DNA of 64,000 bases. Origin: Comamonadaceae bacterium (GTDB lineage: Bacteria; Pseudomonadota; Gammaproteobacteria; Burkholderiales; Burkholderiaceae_C). The stretch spans positions 1 to 64,000 of the forward strand of contig JAIYAR010000013.1 of the NCBI GenBank assembly GCA_027488985.1, written 5' to 3'. The position numbers were made by a program, and so were the translations under genes. The notes beneath the pieces were generated by a model that was given only the letters and a program-made list of their open reading frames with translations, did not search any database and was not told the DNA's origin. Shown here piece after piece: positions 38,401 through 47,548 of this stretch (positions are counted from its first letter, which is position 1; each line of letters begins with the position of its first letter).

Positions 38401-39321
38401 TTATTCAATACTGGCGGCGGAATCCGCCGGTCGCCGGGACACAAAGTAAACACCCGGCAGGATCAAGGCAGCGCCCACCAGGTGATGGGGCCCCAACGCT
38501 TCACCCAGCACGCCCCAAGCTGCAAGCGCAGCATACAAAGGGCCCAGATACAGCGTCACTGCTACCCTGCTGGCGCCCAACACTTTTTGAATGGCCCCGT
38601 AGATCCAATAGGCAGCCAGGCCCGGCGCGAGGGCTGCCGCCACTACCAGCTGTGTCGCTGTCCACGACCATGCGGGCGTGGCAGGTTGCCATTGCTCCCA
38701 CACAGCACATGGGAGCAACAAAAGTGCCCCGCTAGCGCTCATGGCGGCAAGACGCGCAGTAGCGCCCAAAGGACTGAACCACCGCTTTTGAAGGAGCGCA
38801 TAAGCGGCCCAAGCCACCATGGCAGCGATGATCCAGAGATCTCCTGCCACCCATTGCACTTTGGCAAGTGACAACCACTGCCCTTGCACGACCACATGCA
38901 CGACCCCCGCCAATGCCAGCGCTACACCGGCGGCTTGTCGCCAACGGAAGGACTCGCCCAGCCACAGTGCCGCTCCCAATGCAATGAGGACGGGTGAGGC
39001 GGCATAGATCAAGGCAATGTTCATGGCTGTTGTGGTTCTGGCACCCAGATACACCCAGGCGCCGCACACAACCATGCCGCAAAAGCCCAGCAACACATAG
39101 TGATGCCAGCACGCGCGCAAGTGAGCCCGCTCACGCCACAACTCATGACGGGTTAATGCAACGAGAAAAACAGCCACCAACGCCCACCGGCCGAGGGCGA
39201 GCGAATAGGGTTCCACCACACCGGGTGCGCGCCGCGCAATGATGTAGTTCACCGCCCAAAGCGCAGGAATGAACCAAAGGCCCAATAAGGCGAGCCGCTC
39301 CTGCCGGTGTTTGTCCGGCAA
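38401..39321 (-). CDS. EamA-family (DMT) transporter
   Basis: 306 residues from TTG 39321 with GGAG seven bases before it, inside the dusA 3' end. About ten membrane helices in two EamA repeats (ALLGLWFIPALWAVNYIIAR; DLWIIAAMVAWAAYALLQ begins the second). Probably exports a small metabolite; substrate unknown. Three bases after dusA, so cotranscribed. Confidence 0.85.
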   Translation of the reverse strand: MPDKHRQERLALLGLWFIPALWAVNYIIARRAPGVVEPYSLALGRWALVAVFLVALTRHELWRERAHLRACWHHYVLLGFCGMVVCGAWVYLGARTTTAMNIALIYAASPVLIALGAALWLGESFRWRQAAGVALALAGVVHVVVQGQWLSLAKVQWVAGDLWIIAAMVAWAAYALLQKRWFSPLGATARLAAMSASGALLLLPCAVWEQWQPATPAWSWTATQLVVAAALAPGLAAYWIYGAIQKVLGASRVAVTLYLGPLYAALAAWGVLGEALGPHHLVGAALILPGVYFVSRRPADSAASIE

Positions 39322-39323
39322 AC

Positions 39324-40307
39324 CTATGCTCCTTGAGTGGTGGGGCTATGCGCCAGGGCCATCACCTCTCGGGCGCTCAGGTGCTTGAGGCGATGATCGG
39401 TCCAGACCTGCCGCCAGCGCCGGGCACCGGGCAAGCCGTGGCGCAAACCCAGCATGTGGCGCGCAATGCTGTACCAATGGGTGCCGTGCTGCGCCGCCTC
39501 ACGCTCCATGTAGTCCACCATCTGGGCTTCCACCATTTCTCGGGTGATCTCCCGCTCGGGGGCGCCGTAAAACGCGCTGTCCCACTCGGCGAGCCACCAA
39601 GGGTTGTGGTACGCCTCGCGGCCTAACATCACGCCGTCCACGTGCTCCAAATGGCCCGCCACTTCGGCTGTTTTGGTAATGCCACCGTTGATGGCAATGG
39701 TGAGGTGCGGAAAGTCTTGCTTGAGCTGATACACCAGCTCGTAGCGCAGGGGCGGAATCTCGCGGTTCTCTTTGGGGCTCAGGCCCTTGAGCCACGCGTT
39801 GCGCGCGTGGGCAATGAACACGGTGCAACCGGCATCGGCCACGGTGCCCACAAAGTCGCGGACGAAGCCGTAGCTCTCTTCCTTGTCGATGCCGATGCGG
39901 TGCTTCACGGTGACTGGCACATCCACTGCATCCACCATGGCCTTCACGCAGTCCGCCACCAGCGGCGCTTCGTTCATCAGGCAGGCGCCAAATGCGCCGC
40001 GCTGCACCCGCTCGGACGGGCAGCCGCAGTTGATGTTGATCTCGTCATAGCCCCACTCCTGGCCCAACTTGGCAGCACGCGCCAGATCGGCAGGCTCGCT
40101 CCCGCCCAGCTGTAACGCCACAGGGTGTTCTTCAGCGTTGAAGCGCAAGTGACGCGGCACATCGCCATGGATGAGCGCACCGGTGGTCACCATCTCGGTG
40201 TACAGCAGCGCATGGCGCGAGAGCAAGCGGTGGAAATAGCGACAGTGGCGGTCCGTCCAATCCATCATGGGGGCAACGGACAGGCGCCAGAGGTTGGACT
40301 CAGACAT
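39324..40307 (-). CDS. dusA: tRNA-dihydrouridine(20/20a) synthase DusA
   Basis: FMN enzyme reducing U20/U20a of tRNA. 327 residues: APMMDWTDRHCR (residues about 12-23, FMN phosphate segment), ININCGCPSERVQ with catalytic Cys, TVKHRIGID, and FIAHARNAWLKGLSPKENR, a DusA-specific stretch. Length normal. Confidence 0.94.
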   Translation of the reverse strand: MSESNLWRLSVAPMMDWTDRHCRYFHRLLSRHALLYTEMVTTGALIHGDVPRHLRFNAEEHPVALQLGGSEPADLARAAKLGQEWGYDEININCGCPSERVQRGAFGACLMNEAPLVADCVKAMVDAVDVPVTVKHRIGIDKEESYGFVRDFVGTVADAGCTVFIAHARNAWLKGLSPKENREIPPLRYELVYQLKQDFPHLTIAINGGITKTAEVAGHLEHVDGVMLGREAYHNPWWLAEWDSAFYGAPEREITREMVEAQMVDYMEREAAQHGTHWYSIARHMLGLRHGLPGARRWRQVWTDHRLKHLSAREVMALAHSPTTQGA

Positions 40308-40676
40308 GTACTTGAAAATCGATTAGTTGCGTAATTTTCGCAGATCGGCTTTGGGGGACTCCCACTTATCACCCCGATGCGAACTTCTGGAAACCAGTTA
40401 GTCCGTGTTGTGTTCCGCACGTCCGGTCGCTCTTGCCGCGATGTTCGCCCGAGGTCACAACTCCAATCGCAGCGGCCAAGACAGTCGGACGCGCCTTGAC
40501 AACTCTTCGGCTGCAATGTGTGAGGAACCAAGTGCAAGGAATTACCCCCAAACCCTTGGGCAAACCCCCTGCGTCTGAATTTCCATCGATGTTTAGCAAT
40601 GAATCGAGCCGATGAAGACTGGCATGATCTGGTTTGTTGAAATACAATGTTTTAATTGTTAAATACAGGTTTAATC
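40308..40676. other. 369-base gap with no supported gene
   Basis: Between dusA and the binding-protein gene. An ORF on the minus strand (40369-40647, 92 codons) has no ribosome site and reads like leftover sequence (ends GLTGFQKFASG). A C-rich block (cccccaaaccc near 40548) and an AT-rich block just before 40677 (likely promoter for the next gene) are the only noticeable features. Confidence 0.5.
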
Positions 40677-41474
40677 ATGAAAAACAAATTTCAAATCTGT
40701 GGCTTCGCACTGTTACTGATTTTGGGGGCCGGCATCGCCCAAGCCCAGAATAGTCGCTTAGATCGGATTTCCAGCAGCAAGGAACTGCGCGTTTGCATCT
40801 GGCCAGACTATTTTGGAATTTCCTACCGGAACCCAAAAACTCAACAACTTGAGGGGATAGACATCGACCTTTCGCAGGCGTTTGCCAAGGACTTGGGAGT
40901 CAAGCTTCGCTACGTTGACAGCTCATTTGCCAAACTGGTCGAAGATCTGACGCAGGACCGGTGCGATGTCGCGATGTTTGCCGTGGGGATTACCGCAGCG
41001 CGCGCTGAGAAGTTGAAGTTTTCTCAGCCGTATCTGGTGAGCGACATCTATGCCATCACCACCAAAAGCAACCGCCGCATCAAAACCTGGGACGACATTG
41101 ATCAAACCGGAGTGGTTGTATCGGTAGCCAAAGGCACGCTGCACGAATCGGTGATGCGCGACAAACTCAAAGCCGCAACTTTGTCTATCAATGCGACGCC
41201 ACAGGGCCGGGAACAGGATGTTGAATCCGGGCGCGCCGATGTCTTCATGACAGACTTCCCATTTAGCCGGCGCATGCTGGAACAAACAGATTGGGCCAGG
41301 CTGGTGAGCCCATCGGCCACCTATCACCTGACGTCCTATGCTTACGCGGTTGTGCCCGGGGACGCAACGTGGCTGCAACGAGTCGATAAATTTGTTGCAG
41401 ATTCCAAGCGCGATGGCCGACTCTTGGCCGCAGCCAAAAAGAATGGATTGGAACCTATCGTTGTGCGGGACTAG
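40677..41474 (+). CDS. Periplasmic amino-acid-type binding protein
   Basis: 265 residues from ATG 40677. Signal peptide KFQICGFALLLILGAGIAQA, then a type II substrate-binding fold: LRVCIWPDYFGISY, LEGIDIDLSQAFAKDLG, RCDVAMFAVGIT, AERAEKLKFSQPY-type segment, and DVESGRADVFMTDFP. It has no transporter permease nearby. Instead the hybrid sensor kinase gene starts 12 bases downstream, so it probably presents a ligand to that kinase. Confidence 0.85.
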   Translation: MKNKFQICGFALLLILGAGIAQAQNSRLDRISSSKELRVCIWPDYFGISYRNPKTQQLEGIDIDLSQAFAKDLGVKLRYVDSSFAKLVEDLTQDRCDVAMFAVGITAARAEKLKFSQPYLVSDIYAITTKSNRRIKTWDDIDQTGVVVSVAKGTLHESVMRDKLKAATLSINATPQGREQDVESGRADVFMTDFPFSRRMLEQTDWARLVSPSATYHLTSYAYAVVPGDATWLQRVDKFVADSKRDGRLLAAAKKNGLEPIVVRD

Positions 41475-41486
41475 TACCATTGGGTC

Positions 41487-44003
41487 ATGGCTCTGCACAA
41501 ACACCCAACACCACGGTGGCTGAGTAAATCCGCGTTCGCACTAGGTGCGGTGCTGTTGACGGCATTTGTACTGGGGCTGACCGGCTACCACTTGTGGCGC
41601 TTGCGGAGCCAAGCTATCGAAAACGGTTTGCTCAATGCTGCGCAATTGGCCAGCGCCTTGGAGGAGCATCTGACCCAAACACTCAGTGTCTTGGATGTCA
41701 GTCTTGTTCAACAAGGCGAGGCTTCCTTTTCACCCGCAGCTGCAGAAAAGCTCACGCGCAACGCACGTTACATCCGCTCCATCAATCTTGTGGATGCAAG
41801 CGGGCTGGTACTCAATAGCTCGGTTGCTACCAACATCGGCATTCGCTTTGACAAAAGCAGTGTGTTGCCGAAGTCCGATGGCCCATTGCCCTTGCTACGC
41901 ATCGGCCCGCTGTTGGACGGGCGGGACTTGTCCGGCGCACGTCCCGTGGCACCCGATGCCTTGGCTCCGCCCCAATCCATCATTCCGGTGCTTCGAGACC
42001 TGACGCAGCCGTCAGGCGGTTTTGCCTCCATGGTGGCTGCTCTGAATCCGGACTACTTTCTCAATTACTACGACCGCCACCTGAACCTTGCCGATGGCGA
42101 AGTGGCGTTGATGCGCATGGATGGGAGTCTGCTGCTCAGTACGGCAGAGCGATTCAAGCCCAATGCTCACATGGACCCGGCCATCATGGCTTTACTGGAC
42201 AAGTCCGTTTCAGGTCGTTTGCGACAAACTGACCCACAAAAAAACACCCAACTTAGCGCCTACCGTGTATCCCGCGATTTCCCAGTCGTACTGGTAGTCA
42301 AGCTCAATGAAGACCGGGTACTGGACGACTGGCTTAAAGAAGTACGCAACACCTTGACGGTGGTGTTAGTCATTTTGTCCATCGCTTTGCTGACAAGCGC
42401 AGCGTATTTCCTCCGGTTAATCCGCCTGCGACACGATCACGACATGCGTGTTCAGGACTTGGATAACCAGAAGTACGCGCTCGACCAGCATGCGATCGTC
42501 AGCATTACTGACACAGCTGGACGCATCACCTATGCCAATGAACGCTTTTGTGCCATCAGCGGATATGCCCTGGACGAGTTGCTGGGCCAACCTCACAGCA
42601 TTTTGCGGTCGAACCAACATGACAAGGAGTTCTACAAGCATCTCTGGCTGAGTATCACGGGCGGAAATGTCTGGCACGGTGAGCTTTGCAACCGCAACAA
42701 GAATGGTGACCTCACATGGTTCCAGACCACGATTGTTCCGCTCACGGACATAGATGGCCGGATTCAACAATACATTGGCATTCGTACAGACATCACGGAA
42801 CGCAAACGAATCGAAGCCTCACTGGTGAGCGCCAAGGCCGCTGCAGAAGAGGCCAACGAGGCGAAAAGCCAATTTCTGGCCAATATGAGCCACGAGATCC
42901 GCACTCCCATGAATGGTGTGTTGGGAATGGCCGGTTTGCTCCTTGATGGTGAGTTAAATCCAGAGCAAAAATCTTTCGCGCGCAACATCGTGCACTCAGG
43001 GGAAGCGCTCCTTGCTCTGATCAATGACATTCTGGATTTGTCAAAGATTGAAGCGGGGCATATGGAGTTTGAGGCGCTAGCCTTTTCGATTGCTCCACTG
43101 GTTCAATCCGTTACCTCAGTCATGCAAATCAAGGCCAACGAGAAGGGCCTTGCGTTTCAGGTACAGATTCCTCAAGAAGCTCATGATGCCTACATTGGCG
43201 ACAGCCATCGCATCCGACAGGTACTTTTCAATTTGCTGGGCAATGCAGTCAAGTTCACAACACACGGTGAGGTTTCTCTGCTTGTTGCTCCCACTCCAAC
43301 AGGCCTGCGGTTTGAGATATCGGATACCGGCATAGGTATTCCTGAAGCGGCCTTGGACAAACTCTTTTCAAAGTTCGTACAAGTGGATACATCGACGACC
43401 AGAGAATTCGGCGGAACTGGCCTGGGCCTGGTGATCTGCAAAAAGCTGGTGGAAGGAATGCAAGGTCGCATAGGGGTGGAGACCAATCAAGGCGTGGGCA
43501 GCCTCTTTTGGTTTGAATTGCCACTTGCCAAGGCTCTCACAAAGCTGGATGCATCAAGCTCCCCAATGACCGGAAACATCGGGACTGATGCGGAAGTCAA
43601 AGGTCAATCGCAAGAGGCAGGCGCGGGGAAGATTTTGGTCTTGTTGGTTGAGGATCATCCGATTAACCAGAAGCTGGCTACGGTGTTGCTACAGCGTATG
43701 GGCTTTCAAGTAGACCTTGCGAAAGACGGTGCTGAGGCGGTACTTGCAGCAGAAAGCAGGGCCTATGACCTGATTCTGATGGACGTCCAAATGCCTGTCA
43801 TGAATGGAATTGAAGCCACCGAAAAAATTCGCGCTGGCTCAGGCCCGAACAAGACCACTCCCATCGTGGCACTGACCGCAAATGCGATGCAATCGGACAA
43901 GGACGCCTGTTTTGCGGCAGGAATGAATGACTTCCTTACCAAACCATTTAGTAAAGAAGGGCTCGCGCAAGCGCTGGAGCGCCAATTGCAGAGGTCCCTA
44001 TAA
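41487..44003 (+). CDS. Membrane hybrid sensor histidine kinase (PDC-PAS-HK-REC)
   Basis: 838 residues. TM1 about 16-36; extracytoplasmic PDC-like domain about 40-280; TM2 about 285-308 (VVLVILSIALLTSAAYFLRL); PAS about 320-440 starting DQHAIVSITDTAGRITY; HisKA with [15 protein letters not shown]; HATPase with FGGTGLGLVICKKL; REC domain LLVEDHPINQKLA to DLILMDVQMPVMNG (phospho-Asp in LMDV). Probably senses the ligand of the binding protein encoded just upstream. The PAS is closely related to that of the kinase at 57853. Confidence 0.92.
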   Translation: MALHKHPTPRWLSKSAFALGAVLLTAFVLGLTGYHLWRLRSQAIENGLLNAAQLASALEEHLTQTLSVLDVSLVQQGEASFSPAAAEKLTRNARYIRSINLVDASGLVLNSSVATNIGIRFDKSSVLPKSDGPLPLLRIGPLLDGRDLSGARPVAPDALAPPQSIIPVLRDLTQPSGGFASMVAALNPDYFLNYYDRHLNLADGEVALMRMDGSLLLSTAERFKPNAHMDPAIMALLDKSVSGRLRQTDPQKNTQLSAYRVSRDFPVVLVVKLNEDRVLDDWLKEVRNTLTVVLVILSIALLTSAAYFLRLIRLRHDHDMRVQDLDNQKYALDQHAIVSITDTAGRITYANERFCAISGYALDELLGQPHSILRSNQHDKEFYKHLWLSITGGNVWHGELCNRNKNGDLTWFQTTIVPLTDIDGRIQQYIGIRTDITERKRIEASLVSAKAAAEEANEAKSQFLANMSHEIRTPMNGVLGMAGLLLDGELNPEQKSFARNIVHSGEALLALINDILDLSKIEAGHMEFEALAFSIAPLVQSVTSVMQIKANEKGLAFQVQIPQEAHDAYIGDSHRIRQVLFNLLGNAVKFTTHGEVSLLVAPTPTGLRFEISDTGIGIPEAALDKLFSKFVQVDTSTTREFGGTGLGLVICKKLVEGMQGRIGVETNQGVGSLFWFELPLAKALTKLDASSSPMTGNIGTDAEVKGQSQEAGAGKILVLLVEDHPINQKLATVLLQRMGFQVDLAKDGAEAVLAAESRAYDLILMDVQMPVMNGIEATEKIRAGSGPNKTTPIVALTANAMQSDKDACFAAGMNDFLTKPFSKEGLAQALERQLQRSL

Positions 44004-44201
44004 CTTTCGCCAGATGCTCAAGTTCTCAAGTTGGAATGCTGCCTATAGTGAGGTCACTGCAGCGCAAGCTGTTTAGCATGGTGGGCATCTGCTCAGTGAA
44101 GGAAACACCACCCGGCCAAACAGAAGACATGTCTGCCTATAGCGCCATGCCTTGGCTAAAGGTGTAACGCAGCCGGGTGAGGCCGGCTTCTGAGTTCAGC
44201 G
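44004..44201. other. Gap between convergent genes
   Basis: No gene, clear terminator or repeat recognised between the hybrid kinase stop and the cyclase stop. Confidence 0.5.
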
Positions 44202-45281
44202 TCACACGGGAGGCAGGAAAACCTCCACCCGGTCGCGCCCGCCCTGCTTGGCGAGGTACATGGCGCGGTCAGCGAGTTCCACCAGCCGCTTGGGAGTCGT
44301 GACGCCTTCGGAAAAGGCCACGCCGATGCTGCCCGTCATGGGCCGGCGTAGGCCGATGATGCTCTTGATGGCTTCGCGAATGCGTTCGGCCACTATCAGC
44401 GCTTCGTTGAGCTTGGTATCGGGCAAGATGACGCAAAACTCCTCACCGCCATAACGTGCCACGTGGTCATAGGCCCGGGCCTGGCTTTTGATGGCCAGCG
44501 CAACAAACATCAAGGCCTGATCGCCGGCCACATGACCGAAAGCGTCGTTATAAGGCTTGAAATGGTCCGCATCGACCATCAATAAACAGAGGGGCGATTT
44601 GGAACGCTGCGAGCGCGCAAACTCGTTGGACAGCAGAGTATCAAACGCGCGGCGGTTTTTCAGGGCCGTCAGAGGATCGGTGAGGGTCTGCTCCTGCAGG
44701 TCCACATTGAGCTCTTCAATACGGCGCTGGTGGTTCTCCAGCTGCTGCTGGCGCAGCGTTTGCGCTTTGGCCACCATCTCCAATTCGGTATTGGCGCGAC
44801 GTAAGGCCAAGAGCTGCACCACTTGACGGGACAGGGCCTGCAGCGCTTGTGACTGGCGCTCAGTCAGTTTGCGGGGTACCTTGTCGATTACACACACGGT
44901 ACCGAGGGCTGCACCAGAAGGCGTAACCAAAGGTGCGCCCGCATAAAATCGGATACCGGGGTCGCCAGTCACCAACGGGTTGTTTACAAACCGTGCATCC
45001 AGCTGGGCGTCAGGCACTTCCATCACCTGATCCGGATCGAGAATGGCATGGGCACAAAACGCCTGCCCCCTTGGAGTTTCCATGGCGTTCAGACCCAAGC
45101 GGGCCTTGAACCACTGGCGGTCTTCATCCACCAGCGATATCAGCGCAATCGGGGTGTCGCAGATGTACGAGGCGAGCCGGACCACATCGTCATACGCCTG
45201 CTCGGAGGCGCTGTCGAGCACGTTGAAACTGCGCAAGTCTTCGAGTCGAAGCTTCTCATCAAAGTTGGCTGGGTCGTGCAT
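44202..45281 (-). CDS. GAF-GGDEF diguanylate cyclase
   Basis: Makes cyclic-di-GMP. About 359 residues from ATG 45281 (MHDPANFDEKLR); an ATG 45326 would add 15. N-terminal GAF domain (about 15-165, IALISLVDEDRQWFKARLG), coiled linker (RRIEELNVDLQEQ), and GGDEF domain with RYGGEEFCVILPD. An inhibitory I-site RAYD lies five residues before GGEEF, so product inhibition is expected. It faces away from the neighbouring genes. Confidence 0.92.
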   Translation of the reverse strand: MHDPANFDEKLRLEDLRSFNVLDSASEQAYDDVVRLASYICDTPIALISLVDEDRQWFKARLGLNAMETPRGQAFCAHAILDPDQVMEVPDAQLDARFVNNPLVTGDPGIRFYAGAPLVTPSGAALGTVCVIDKVPRKLTERQSQALQALSRQVVQLLALRRANTELEMVAKAQTLRQQQLENHQRRIEELNVDLQEQTLTDPLTALKNRRAFDTLLSNEFARSQRSKSPLCLLMVDADHFKPYNDAFGHVAGDQALMFVALAIKSQARAYDHVARYGGEEFCVILPDTKLNEALIVAERIREAIKSIIGLRRPMTGSIGVAFSEGVTTPKRLVELADRAMYLAKQGGRDRVEVFLPPV

Positions 45282-45339
45282 GCAGTGTGGGTCGGGTGGG
45301 TCCGGGTAAGCGGTACACCGGCCCACTGATCAAACGTGA

Positions 45340-46023
45340 TCAGGGGGCGATGCACCAAGGTGCCTGATTGTGCACCAATCCCATCCACAAAGCCCACCCG
45401 GAGGCAGCTGCCAATGCTGCGCCAGCCAGGCGTATGCCCCAAGTGCCGTCACCCATACGGGACAAGCCCAGACGCAACCACAACCAGGGTCCCGCCATCA
45501 TGGTGAGCGAGGTGCCCAAGGCAAAAAGCGCCATGGTGCCGGCACCTGACAGAGGCTCCCCGGACAAGGAGGCCAACAGCAATGCCGAATAAAGCAAGCC
45601 ACAAGGCAGCAAAGACCAAACCATTCCCAGCCCCAATGGAGCTGCCAGCACGCCCCCTGCCCCGGCCTTTCGCACCCGGGCCCACACGCTACGCGCCCCT
45701 GCTTGGAGCCACAGAGGCTGGCGTCCGGAGAAAAGGAGCACCAAACCTAACACGGTGGCTGCCACATGCAACAAGGACCATACAGGCCGCAACGCGGCGG
45801 ACTGCACAGTCAGCCAGCCCAGTCCTTGAACCGAGGCAGCCGCGAGGGCTCCCAATGCGGCGTAACCGATGACCCTGCCGGCCTGAAAGCTCAACATGGC
45901 CGGTGTGCGCTTGGCGCCTGCGGCCTGACCGATGCCTGCGCAAGCGGCACCGCACATCGCAACACAATGGGGCCCACCCACCAGGCCCATTAGTAAGGCG
46001 GTAATGGCCAGTGACGATTGCAT
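45340..46023 (-). CDS. TauE/SafE-like membrane protein in the cbb3 region
   Basis: 227 residues with six or more membrane helices: ITALLMGLVGGPHCVAMCGAA, VIGYAALGALAAASV, LHVAATVLGLVLLF, GLGMVWSLLPCGLLYSALLLA, LFALGTSLTMMAGPW. Conserved Cys pairs in GPHCVAMCG and LLPCGL fit the sulfite-exporter/cytochrome-maturation type proteins that often flank cco genes. It follows hemN by nine bases. Exact role (metal or thiol handling) not shown. Confidence 0.75.
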   Translation of the reverse strand: MQSSLAITALLMGLVGGPHCVAMCGAACAGIGQAAGAKRTPAMLSFQAGRVIGYAALGALAAASVQGLGWLTVQSAALRPVWSLLHVAATVLGLVLLFSGRQPLWLQAGARSVWARVRKAGAGGVLAAPLGLGMVWSLLPCGLLYSALLLASLSGEPLSGAGTMALFALGTSLTMMAGPWLWLRLGLSRMGDGTWGIRLAGAALAAASGWALWMGLVHNQAPWCIAP

Positions 46024-46032
46024 CCGGTCGGG

Positions 46033-47433
46033 CTAGATGATTTTCGAAAAGCGGGCGCGGGTGCGGTCCGTCTGCAAATAGCGGTCAAACACCATGGCCA
46101 CAGCCCGCACAAAGAACCAACCCTGGCTGGTGACCTGGATACCGGAATCGTCCAGCGTCACGAGGCCCTGCTCCTCCAGCCCGCGCAAAGTCTCTAGCTC
46201 GGCAGCGAAATAGCTTTTGAAGTCCAGCAGATAAGCAAGATTGACGGATTCGAACTGCAGCTGGCCTTGGCACATCAGCGCCATGATCACTGCACGGCGC
46301 ACCAGATCGTCACGCGTCACTGCCATGCCCCGGACGATGGGGAAGCGGCCCTGGTCCAGATAGTCGTAATACTCTTCCAGCGTCTTGGCGTTCTGGCTGT
46401 AGGTGGCACCGATGCGGCCGATGGCAGACACCCCCAAGGCAATCAGATCGCAATCGGGCTGGGTGCTGTAGCCCTGGAAGTTACGGTGCAGTCGCCCTTG
46501 GCGCTTGGCCACGGCCAGGGAGTCATCCGGCAAAGCGAAGTGATCCATGCCCACATACACATAGCCCGCCCCCATGAAAGACGCCAGCGAATGCGCCAAC
46601 ATGGAAACCTTGGATGCCGCGCCCGGCAACTCCACCGTCGCGATACGTCGCTGCGGCTTGAATCGCTCCGGCAGGTGCGCATAGGCATATAGAGCGATGC
46701 GGTCCGGGCGCAGTGCGTTCACTTGGGCCAACGTGCGGTCGAAAGACTCGGGGCTCTGGCGGGGCAAGCCGTAAATCAGGTCCACATTGATGGATTCGAA
46801 GCCACGGGCTCGCGCTGCTTCTACCAAAGCAAACACCTGCTCGGCTGGCTGCACCCGGTGGACTGCCTTTTGTACGGCCGGGTCAAAGTCTTGAACTCCG
46901 AAGCTCAGGCGGTTGAAGCCGAGTTCGGCCAAGGTATCAAGGCGCACCGCATCCACGGTGCGGGGATCTACCTCTATGGAGTATTCGCCGCCGGCTGCAA
47001 AGTTGAAGTTGCGGCGCAACATGGCCATAAGTTCACGCAACTCTGCGTCACTCATAAAGGTAGGGCTGCCTCCGCCCAGATGCAGCTGACTGACGGACTG
47101 GCCGGTACCCATCAGATTTGTATGCAATTCCACTTCCCGCGTCAGGTAGCGTAAATATGTGGCCGCTTTGTCATGGTGCTTGGTAATAATCTTGTTGCAA
47201 GCGCAGTAATAGCACAGCGACTCGCAAAACGGAATGTGCACATACAAAGACAAGGGCAATGCCAGCGCAGCGGCACCGGAGCGGCGCTGGAGCAAAGCCT
47301 GGGAATAGTCGTCCGCACTGAAGGCCTCGACAAAGCGGTCCGCCGTGGGGTATGAGGTATAGCGCGGCCCGGACACATCGAACCGGGTCAATAATTGTTC
47401 TGAAATAGGTGCGGGTGCAAGGGCTGCGTTCAT
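46033..47433 (-). CDS. hemN: Oxygen-independent coproporphyrinogen III oxidase
   Basis: Radical SAM enzyme for heme synthesis without oxygen. 466 residues, SAM motif YVHIPFCESLCYYCACNK (about 55-72, CxxxCxxC), LHLGGGSPTF and YGLPRQSPESF downstream. Normal HemN length; N-terminal segment APAPISEQLL. GGAG lies six bases before the ATG at 47433. Shares the FNR box at 47485 with fnr. Confidence 0.95.
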   Translation of the reverse strand: MNAALAPAPISEQLLTRFDVSGPRYTSYPTADRFVEAFSADDYSQALLQRRSGAAALALPLSLYVHIPFCESLCYYCACNKIITKHHDKAATYLRYLTREVELHTNLMGTGQSVSQLHLGGGSPTFMSDAELRELMAMLRRNFNFAAGGEYSIEVDPRTVDAVRLDTLAELGFNRLSFGVQDFDPAVQKAVHRVQPAEQVFALVEAARARGFESINVDLIYGLPRQSPESFDRTLAQVNALRPDRIALYAYAHLPERFKPQRRIATVELPGAASKVSMLAHSLASFMGAGYVYVGMDHFALPDDSLAVAKRQGRLHRNFQGYSTQPDCDLIALGVSAIGRIGATYSQNAKTLEEYYDYLDQGRFPIVRGMAVTRDDLVRRAVIMALMCQGQLQFESVNLAYLLDFKSYFAAELETLRGLEEQGLVTLDDSGIQVTSQGWFFVRAVAMVFDRYLQTDRTRARFSKII

Positions 47434-47484
47434 GAATACTCCAAGCTAGCGCACAGACTGTGACTGAAGCGGCCTCCAAGCTCC

Positions 47485-47498
47485 TTGATTTACATCAA
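47485..47498. promoter_or_regulatory. FNR box 1 between hemN and fnr
   Basis: TTGATTTACATCAA, a perfect match to TTGATnnnnATCAA. Centre 47491.5. For fnr the likely -10 is CATAAT (47521-47526) with a start near 47533, which puts the box at -41.5 (class II activation). For hemN on the other strand -41.5 gives a start near 47450, and CACAGT (47462-47457) could be the -10. Confidence 0.85.
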
Positions 47499-47520
47499 GG
47501 AGTTTCAGGATGACCCGGAC

Positions 47521-47539
47521 CATAATTGACTTGCATCAG
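47521..47539 (+). promoter_or_regulatory. fnr -10 box and FNR box 2 over the start site
   Basis: CATAAT (47521-47526) is the probable -10. TTGACTTGCATCAG (47526-47539) is a four-base-gapped FNR-like site centred at 47532.5, on top of the predicted start near 47533, so bound FNR should repress its own gene. Confidence 0.55.
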
Positions 47540-47548
47540 GGGAACACC

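Noticed and set aside
40369..40647. 92-codon minus-strand ORF
   Set aside because: No ribosome site, odd composition, no family motif; may be a decayed remnant but cannot be supported.
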